Below are positions 7,733 through 12,519 of a stretch of DNA of 12,519 bases, in pieces. Position numbers and translations under genes: made by a program. Numbering within the stretch: position 1 is the stretch's first letter; each line of letters opens with the position of its first letter. The DNA lies in NCBI GenBank assembly GCA_937920335.1, contig CALGUT010000388.1:1-12519 (forward strand), in the 5' to 3' direction. A model generated the notes under the pieces. That model was not told the DNA's origin, did not search any database, and worked only from the letters and a program-made list of their open reading frames with translations. Origin of the DNA: an uncultured Opitutales bacterium. GTDB taxonomy: Bacteria > Verrucomicrobiota > Verrucomicrobiia > Opitutales > UBA2995.

Positions 7733-8726
7733 CCTGAGTTGCTTCGGTGGGCTTCAATCTTTGAAGCGAGACGAGTTTATCGAGGTAGTCTTGAGGGATA
7801 CCGTTTGTTGCGGCGAGAATTGAACCGACAACAGCTCCCCGATGGCAATTGTCACCTCCGCAGCGGGCATTGGCCATGAGGCCAGCAGGTAAGTCATTAG
7901 CATACTTCCAACTTAGGTAGAGCGAAGCGGTGAACGAGTCTGGAAGGTAACAAGCTGGCGTTAAGTGACGACCGACAACGGCTCGGTTTTCGAATTTAGC
8001 CCAGGTCGAAAATTGTTGGGTGGTGGCCCATGACGCTCCTTGTGTGTCTATCGCTTGGTTGAGAGGAATTCCGTTGGAAAGATCGATGAGTATACGAGTG
8101 AGTCCTTCGGCTGCTTTTAACGCGTGTTTATTACAGTGAGTCAGCGCTACGTGTTCGAGGACTGTTTCTACGATCGTTTCGGTGTCTAGCGACTGGACAC
8201 TATCTAGCCCGGCAACGAGCGCTGGCACGGTAGCGATTCCACCGATGTGCAAATCATCTATGCCGCAGTTCCGAGCTGGTATGCCTTGGGCAAGTCGATC
8301 AAAGAAGGCTCTGTGGTACTCCTCGACGTAGGTATCGTTATGCCAGCCTGGTGTTCGCATACGATCAGTGTAGAGCTCTAACCAAGCATCAGGATTGTAG
8401 GTACCTTCTTTTACGATAAGATTATAGAGTTCGACGGCCAAACGGTAGTTCACCGTGTTTTCACCAGCTGCTAGAAATTGGTGGTAGTGAATGTTGCGTT
8501 GTCCCCAGTACTCTGCCTGATTGTGCAGAATATCGGCCTGCTTGTTGCGAGGCGTGTAGGAAGATCGCCAAAGGATGCTCCCTGAGTGTGGGTTCTTTGG
8601 GGCGGTATAGAATTCAAGTTTCGGGTAGTCGCGGTCGAGAGCGTTCACATCGTAATACCAGTGAACCGGCATCGCAACTGCGTCGGCGACGAGAGATCCG
8701 ATAAAGGCCTTTTTCAAAGTGGACAT
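7722..8726 (-). CDS. ADP-ribosylglycohydrolase-family protein, J1-crystallin type
   Basis: This 334-residue all-helical protein belongs to the ADP-ribosylglycohydrolase (DraG/J1-crystallin) superfamily. Visible marks are the N-terminal IGSLVADAVAMPVHW (9-23), equivalent to the family's GxxxGDAxGxPxE, then DDLHIGGIATVPAL (157-170) and GGDNCHRGAVVGSILAA (290-306), equivalent to the usual GGDxDT helix. In the last motif the second Asp and the Thr/Ser are Cys and His, and the usual DDT cluster of the N-terminal third reads GENT (88-91). This pattern is like jellyfish J1-crystallins and relatives, from memory, rather than active DraG. No signal peptide is seen. It is the last gene of the four-gene minus-strand cluster, 18 nt after the SOUL gene. 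Function is unknown; hydrolase activity on ADP-ribose should not be assumed. Confidence 0.8.
   Translation of the reverse strand: MSTLKKAFIGSLVADAVAMPVHWYYDVNALDRDYPKLEFYTAPKNPHSGSILWRSSYTPRNKQADILHNQAEYWGQRNIHYHQFLAAGENTVNYRLAVELYNLIVKEGTYNPDAWLELYTDRMRTPGWHNDTYVEEYHRAFFDRLAQGIPARNCGIDDLHIGGIATVPALVAGLDSVQSLDTETIVETVLEHVALTHCNKHALKAAEGLTRILIDLSNGIPLNQAIDTQGASWATTQQFSTWAKFENRAVVGRHLTPACYLPDSFTASLYLSWKYANDLPAGLMANARCGGDNCHRGAVVGSILAATNGIPQDYLDKLVSLQRLKPTEATQATE
7724..7739. repeat. Inverted repeat spanning the overlapping stop codons
   Basis: ACTCAG (7724-7729) and CTGAGT (7734-7739) are separated by TAGC. The hairpin spans the TAG stop of the plus-strand gene (7730-7732) and the end of the 11-nt tail-to-tail overlap. 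There is no T-tract, so it is not by itself an intrinsic terminator. Confidence 0.5.
7751..7767. repeat. Perfect 7-bp hairpin inside the 3' end of the convergent gene
   Basis: GCTTCAA (7751-7757) and TTGAAGC (7761-7767) pair around a TCT loop. The hairpin starts 19 nt beyond the stop of the secreted beta-sandwich gene, the same relative place as the strong terminator at 5826. It lacks a following T-run. It could be a weak transcription end or an mRNA 3' protective stem, but no more can be said. Confidence 0.4.
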
Positions 8727-8744
8727 AGTAGCGGTTTCCGAGGT

Positions 8745-9305
8745 TTAAGTGTTTGCTTTTGAGCTCTCCTTTTTCGTCTGAATCTCCACCTGAACTTCGA
8801 AGCGTTTCATGAACCAGGGTGTGAAGGGTCCGTTCCAATAGACGCCGAAGGGCTCTCCCTTGATCGATAGATTTTCCTGGGCTGAGACCCAATCCATTAG
8901 CTCGCGCTTCGCCTCTTCAAAGTTGCTTTGGTTATAGGATCCCTTTGCTCCGATCGCCGCGACCTTGCGCTCAGGCACGTCAATGACTTTTACCCGTCCT
9001 GTGTCTTCAATTGCCTTGTCGGTTTGGTCGCTCGCGACCCAAAAATACATTGCTCCAGGGTCCATGCGTGCCTCGACGGGCGTTGTCATAGATATTTGAT
9101 TATCCTGTATGTAGTTGAATAGCGGTCTGAACATTCTGTTGGAGCTGTCGAAATAGGAGCCGTCACCTTTGGACTCGAGTAGTCTGCCTCCGGGAATGAT
9201 TTTTATTTCGATTACTCCGGCTTCGGTTTCTTTAAAAGCTTTCTCATATCCACTCACGGGATTTCCTATGGTTAAAATTAGTGTGACTAGGGCCAATCGG
9301 ATCAT
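8745..9305 (-). CDS. Secreted SOUL haem-binding family protein
   Basis: The product (186 residues from the ATG at 9305) is a SOUL/HBP family protein. The hallmarks are ISMTTPVEA (71-79), matching the family's IxMTxPV, YWNGPFTPWFMKRFEVQVEI (156-175), matching the YNPPxTPxxxRRNEV end, and YIQDNQ just before the MTTPV motif. An N-terminal signal peptide is predicted: Met-Ile-Arg, then a hydrophobic run 4-14, and a probable cleavage near SGY (18-20). The reading frame stays open to a TTG at 9338, but the ATG at 9305 gives a normal signal peptide and is preferred. No histidine typical of haem ligation stands out, and haem binding is variable in this family. The gene lies 56 nt downstream of... the GH43 stop (9362) on the same strand and 18 nt upstream of the ADP-ribosylglycohydrolase homologue, so it is probably in their operon. 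Role unknown. Confidence 0.85.
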   Translation of the reverse strand: MIRLALVTLILTIGNPVSGYEKAFKETEAGVIEIKIIPGGRLLESKGDGSYFDSSNRMFRPLFNYIQDNQISMTTPVEARMDPGAMYFWVASDQTDKAIEDTGRVKVIDVPERKVAAIGAKGSYNQSNFEEAKRELMDWVSAQENLSIKGEPFGVYWNGPFTPWFMKRFEVQVEIQTKKESSKANT

Positions 9306-9361
9306 GTTCGAGATTAACCCGGTTTCCACGGTACTCAAACGATGGAAAGACTAAACCTTAT

Positions 9362-10456
9362 TCAATTCCGATCCAAGCTGCCTGTTTTCGAGGTTCCCAC
9401 TTTATCCCAATCTGCTGATAATTTGCCTTCTGCATCGAATTTTAAGGGAATAATTGCGGGTCGAGCCGTGAAAGAGGGGCGCATCGCCCCGACTGGATTA
9501 CCGAAGTAAGTGGCCCACCAGTTTCCGTCGCGGTCTTCAAACAAGTTGTTGTGGCCTGCACCGCGAATAGCGGTATATTTTTTGCCGTAGGGACCGTAGA
9601 TATTTTTAGAGGTAGAAACTACGCAATCATAATACAGCGCGGTGCCATCTCGAAAGTAGCCTTCGTCACCGTTTTTGCTCCTTTTCCACCAAATCGCTTG
9701 AATGAGGTAGTATAACCCATCCTTTTTGGTAATGTAGACACCTTGAGCATCAGGAGTGTCCGGAAACTTTTCGTCTGACAATCGGCGCGGATCTTCGGCG
9801 AAGCCGCTCATGTCCGGTTTCATTTTAGCGATACGGTTTTCCTGCCAGACGAAGTAGACGCTACCGTCGTCATCTTCGAATAGAGACGGGTCAATACGAT
9901 TACCTAACGGTTTGCCGACTGGATCCCGGTATGGCCCCTCTGGTTTCCCGCTGGTGCTTTCCAGAAGAAATACTCGTCCATTTTCTTCAGTATCATCGCT
10001 CGGGTGCCAGTTCATACATCCGACGATGTAGAAGTTGTCATTGACGAAGTGGATTTCCGGAGCCCACACCGAGCGGCGTCTGTCTTGCATCCCGCTGAAG
10101 TCAGCTAAGTTCCGTTCATCAGGTGCGGAGAGAACGAACTCGTTGTGCCAGGTTGCGTCCTTCTCGAAACTCCAAACAAGTCCGAGAGGTTGCCAATCGA
10201 CCAAGTCCTTTGATTTGAAAACATAGATACCGTCATTAAAATCCCGTGCATGCGGGACACCCGGAAAGTCGCGTTTCGGATCGGAAGTTGTCCCAGTCAT
10301 ATAGTAGGTATCGTCTGCTTCGACATAGGTCACGTAGGTGTCCCGTATCCAGTAGTCGAATAACGGTTTCAGTTTGGCCAGACCCGGCAGATCTGTGTCG
10401 TTCGCGATGGCCGTTGACGTGATTGTGAACAAGAATGTGAAGAGGAGCCTTCTCAT
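9362..10456 (-). CDS. Secreted glycoside hydrolase family 43-like protein
   Basis: The 364-residue protein has a signal peptide (MRRLL, hydrophobic to about 18, likely cleavage after AIA at 18) and a five-bladed beta-propeller of the GH43 type. Landmarks are RDTYVTYVEADDTYYMTGT (38-56), with Asp39 at the place of the general base, WAPEIHFVNDNFYIVG (131-146), NRIDPSLFEDDDGSVYFVW (187-204), with Asp189 at the place of the pKa modulator, and GAGHNNLFEDRDGNWWATYFG (299-319). At the place of the general acid, where GH43 enzymes usually have EGP, this protein has Gln238 (DAQGVY, 236-241). GH43 members cleave alpha-L-arabinosyl, beta-xylosyl or beta-galactosyl linkages; the substrate here cannot be told. 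ATG at 10456 lies 21 nt after the SMP-30 gene, so the two are probably co-expressed. It may have low or altered activity. Confidence 0.83.
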   Translation of the reverse strand: MRRLLFTFLFTITSTAIANDTDLPGLAKLKPLFDYWIRDTYVTYVEADDTYYMTGTTSDPKRDFPGVPHARDFNDGIYVFKSKDLVDWQPLGLVWSFEKDATWHNEFVLSAPDERNLADFSGMQDRRRSVWAPEIHFVNDNFYIVGCMNWHPSDDTEENGRVFLLESTSGKPEGPYRDPVGKPLGNRIDPSLFEDDDGSVYFVWQENRIAKMKPDMSGFAEDPRRLSDEKFPDTPDAQGVYITKKDGLYYLIQAIWWKRSKNGDEGYFRDGTALYYDCVVSTSKNIYGPYGKKYTAIRGAGHNNLFEDRDGNWWATYFGNPVGAMRPSFTARPAIIPLKFDAEGKLSADWDKVGTSKTGSLDRN

Positions 10457-10477
10457 AATGGCGATAAAACCAGTCGC

Positions 10478-11356
10478 TTAGAGTTGTCCAAATCCGTCGA
10501 CTATCCGCCGGCGAAGCAAGTCTTTGGCGTAGGCGGCATAGAGCCACTGGTTGTCGGGGCTGATACGTGCGTAGTTGCAGCGTGGGCGTCCGTCAGGAGA
10601 AGGTATAATAATCAGGGGTTGTGCTCCAGAACCGGCATGAACGGGGGGGGCTATCTGAGTTCCGAGTGCGGTTCCGCTCAAGAGTCGTCCATCTGCCAAT
10701 ACTTCCATGCCATCCAGGCGTCCCAGTTTGTCAGAGGGCATGCCGAGTTTGTAGGCATGGAAACTGGTGCCGGTTAGTTTTGAATCCTCTCCTACATGGA
10801 AACCGTGTATGGTGTCGGAATCAAACTCCGCGACGAGGAGTGCCTTTTGATCGAGCGACAGCGTTATCCCATTCGGTTTCCAGGGTAGGGTAGCGGCTAT
10901 GTTTCTGCCGCGAGAACGGCTTGCCAACCGCCAAACGAGCTTCGAATTGGGGTCCGTGTAAAAGATGGTTCCATCGTCAAGGATGGCGATATCGTTGGAT
11001 AGGGTCCCTTCATTGACCGTAGTCTTTTCCCAGGTCTTCGGATCCCAGGCATTGATTGCGTTATCGCCGCTCGAACATCCGTAAAGGCGTCCATCGGGTC
11101 CGAATGCAATCCCATTGGCCCTTCCGGTTTGATCTGAAATCATCGTCTTCTCTCCCGTATCCTTATCGACTTTGAAAAGTTGGTTGCGCGGCACGTCCGT
11201 AAAGTAGAAATGTCCCTCTGCGTCCCAGGCCATACCTTCGGCGAATTGATGCCCTTCGGAAACGATCTCCCACTCGGAGTTTTCGGCGAATACCAAGTCT
11301 TTGGAGTAGAGGGTGGTGAGTGAAACGGTCAGGGTGAGGAGAATGCGGAGTATCAT
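10478..11356 (-). CDS. Secreted SMP-30/gluconolactonase-like protein
   Basis: The 292-residue protein is a six-bladed propeller of the SMP-30/gluconolactonase/LRE-like group, which hydrolyses sugar lactones using a divalent metal. The expected metal ligands are in place: Glu40 (FAEGMAW), Asn121 (LSNDIAI) or Asn162 (KPNGITL), and Asp215 (RLDGMEV). Repeated blade motifs such as NGIAFGPDGRLYG (81-93) and NDIAILDDGTIFYTDP (121-136) are clear. A signal peptide precedes it (hydrophobic 2-18, possible cleavage near YSKDLVFAE), so the enzyme seems to be exported. It is the first gene of the four-gene minus-strand cluster; ATG at 11356. An 8-G run on the plus strand (10643-10650) lies in the codons for the APP stretch, but the frame beyond it matches the family's last blade (PRCNYARISPDNQWLYAAY, 258-276), so the gene is intact. 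The lactone substrate is unknown. Confidence 0.85.
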   Translation of the reverse strand: MILRILLTLTVSLTTLYSKDLVFAENSEWEIVSEGHQFAEGMAWDAEGHFYFTDVPRNQLFKVDKDTGEKTMISDQTGRANGIAFGPDGRLYGCSSGDNAINAWDPKTWEKTTVNEGTLSNDIAILDDGTIFYTDPNSKLVWRLASRSRGRNIAATLPWKPNGITLSLDQKALLVAEFDSDTIHGFHVGEDSKLTGTSFHAYKLGMPSDKLGRLDGMEVLADGRLLSGTALGTQIAPPVHAGSGAQPLIIIPSPDGRPRCNYARISPDNQWLYAAYAKDLLRRRIVDGFGQL

Positions 11357-11455
11357 AGGTCAGAGTCTTCGGATCTTTCAATTTCATGCAATATCGAAAC
11401 CCAGTGTTACTCATAAGCCTTGCCGGGTTGGCAGTGGATCTGCTTAATCCGTGAA
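11357..11455. promoter_or_regulatory. Divergent intergenic region between SMP-30 cluster and deaminase
   Basis: These 99 nt should hold the promoters of the four-gene minus-strand cluster and of the deaminase. On the plus strand TTGCCG (11420-11425), a 17-nt spacer and CTTAAT (11443-11448) form a weak sigma-70-like pair. It would start transcription about at the ATG at 11456, giving a leaderless mRNA. No comparable pair was found on the minus strand. Confidence 0.25.
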
Positions 11456-12463
11456 ATGCCTTACAGTGCCGATTCCGACTTCGAAACCTTTGTGCGTGAA
11501 CTACCAAAAACCGAGACCCACCTGCATATGGAGGGTGCTTGTCCGTTTGAGCTTCTGCAGAAAATGGACCCGATAAAATACGCAGAACCGCCTGCGTTTT
11601 GGGATGATGATTTTCGCTATGAAAGCTTCGATCAGTTCATGCAGTGGTATGGTGAGTATTGTTCTGCCTTTTTTACCTCGGCCAAACGATATGGCGAAGC
11701 GGCCGAGATCATATTGGCGAATTGTTATGCGCAAGGCTGTCGTTATGTGGAAACGAGTTTTCACCTACCGGTTATCTTATTTATGGAAGACAATGGACCG
11801 GCTGTTCTGGATGCGATTCGATCAGCTGCACCTGAAGGGATGGAACTCCGGATCTTTGCTGGTATGTGCCATGACGACTACAAGGACGCTGGGCTCGATC
11901 TCATCGAAGAGTGCCTGACTTGGGATGGGCTAGATGGCATTGATCTGCATGGTCCTGAGTATACGGCGCTTGAGCCCTGGACGGCAGACGTCTGGGAACG
12001 CGCACGCCAGGCAGGCAAATTTACCAAAGCCCATGCGGGTGAATTCATGGGTGCGGACTTTGTTGATCTTTGCCTCGATGAGTTGAAGGTAATCCGGATT
12101 GAACATGGTGTCCGGTCGGTTGAAAACCTGGCAACGGTGAAACGGTTGGTCGACGAAGGTGTCACACTGGACGTCTGCCCGATCAGTAATGTGAAACTCG
12201 CGGTAGATGGAGTTTCATCGATGGCGGCTCATCCGATACGTCAACTGTTTGATGCGGGTGTAAAGGTCACGATCAATTCAGACGATCCGTTCTTTTTCGG
12301 AAACTCTCTCAGAGAAGAATACTATGCGCTCAATCAGCAACTGGGATTCTCCATGAACGAGCTCGTCCAAGTTGCTAGGAATGGATTTGATGTCGCTTTG
12401 GTTTCTGAGTCTAAACGAGCTTTTTTCAAAGGTGAATTGGACAGTTTTGCAAAGACGTTGTGA
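11456..12463 (+). CDS. Adenosine/adenine deaminase family protein
   Basis: This 335-residue cytoplasmic enzyme (numbered from the ATG at 11456) belongs to the adenosine deaminase amidohydrolase family and should hydrolyse the amino group of adenosine or adenine in purine salvage. All zinc and catalytic positions are visible: the HxH pair in ETHLHMEG (His22, His24), KAHAGE (His193, Glu196), RIEHGV (His217), and NSDDP (Asp276, Asp277). The context RIEHGVR and CPISNVKL resembles adenine deaminases (which have RIDHG and SNxKL) more than classical adenosine deaminases (RIGHG), so adenine is a real alternative substrate. The frame is open to a TTG at 11420, but the extra 12 residues match nothing, so ATG 11456 is preferred. 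No Shine-Dalgarno is visible. It is a single gene, divergent from the sugar cluster, and no terminator is clear in the remaining 56 nt. Confidence 0.88.
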   Translation: MPYSADSDFETFVRELPKTETHLHMEGACPFELLQKMDPIKYAEPPAFWDDDFRYESFDQFMQWYGEYCSAFFTSAKRYGEAAEIILANCYAQGCRYVETSFHLPVILFMEDNGPAVLDAIRSAAPEGMELRIFAGMCHDDYKDAGLDLIEECLTWDGLDGIDLHGPEYTALEPWTADVWERARQAGKFTKAHAGEFMGADFVDLCLDELKVIRIEHGVRSVENLATVKRLVDEGVTLDVCPISNVKLAVDGVSSMAAHPIRQLFDAGVKVTINSDDPFFFGNSLREEYYALNQQLGFSMNELVQVARNGFDVALVSESKRAFFKGELDSFAKTL

Positions 12464-12519
12464 GCTAGGGAGTGTTTTTAAATTCCTCAAAGAAAAATCT
12501 TGTACTCTATGAATGGATA

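Noticed and set aside
9306..9338. TTG start for the SOUL protein
   Set aside because: It would put eleven polar residues before the signal peptide; the ATG at 9305 gives a normal one.
10643..10650. Frameshift in the SMP-30 gene at the G8 run
   Set aside because: The frame after the run reads through the expected last blade to a stop that fits family length, so the gene appears intact.
11420..11455. TTG start giving a 347-aa deaminase
   Set aside because: The 12 extra residues match nothing in the family and the ATG at 11456 places the HxH motif at a normal distance from the N-terminus.
12464..12519. Terminator after the deaminase
   Set aside because: There is a T5 run (GTGTTTTTAA) but no stable stem before it.
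1..12519. CRISPR array, tRNA/rRNA, insertion sequence, prophage or defence system
   Set aside because: No regularly spaced repeats, no cloverleaf or rRNA-like stretch, no transposase, integrase or terminal repeats were seen; the NERD gene alone does not make a defence system.

Overview
The window is a gene-dense, ordinary-looking bacterial chromosome segment with roughly balanced base composition. It holds eleven complete protein-coding genes and no RNA gene, mobile element or CRISPR array, and no gene-free stretch exceeds 300 bases. Secreted carbohydrate-active proteins (GH43, SMP-30, a laminin-G/DUF1080-like protein), a NhaC antiporter and an STR2-type cystathionine gamma-synthase would suit a heterotroph of the Verrucomicrobia/Planctomycetes type, perhaps marine Opitutae. 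That placement is inference; there is no phylogenetic marker here. None of the eleven start codons has a recognisable Shine-Dalgarno sequence.

Layout. Positions 67-1563 (+) encode an STR2-like cystathionine gamma-synthase. It converges, with a 1-nt gap, on a minus-strand pair reading NhaC-type Na+/H+ antiporter (2936-4537) then MFS transporter (1565-2929). Divergent from the antiporter is an M29/NicX-like metalloprotein (4629-5801, +). It overlaps by 12 nt, tail to tail, a membrane-anchored NERD-domain protein (5790-6803, -). Divergent from that is a secreted beta-sandwich protein (6965-7732, +), which overlaps by 11 nt the end of a four-gene minus-strand cluster. The cluster reads SMP-30-like lactonase (10478-11356), GH43 protein (9362-10456), SOUL haem-binding protein (8745-9305) and a J1-crystallin-type ADP-ribosylglycohydrolase homologue (7722-8726), with gaps of only about 20-60 nt. 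Divergent from the cluster is an adenosine/adenine deaminase (11456-12463, +).

How genes may work together. The SMP-30 and GH43 proteins both carry export signals and probably act on sugars or sugar lactones outside the cytoplasm. The SOUL and ADP-ribosylglycohydrolase homologues are transcriptionally linked to them, but no functional link is obvious. The antiporter and MFS protein form a transport pair of unknown substrate. No defence system, phage or conjugative module was seen.

The most notable points are several enzymes whose signature catalytic residues look substituted (GH43 Glu to Gln, NERD Lys to Leu, ADP-ribosylglycohydrolase without the usual Asp clusters), a strong intrinsic terminator embedded in the coding sequence of the opposing gene, and tail-to-tail packing at all three convergent junctions.
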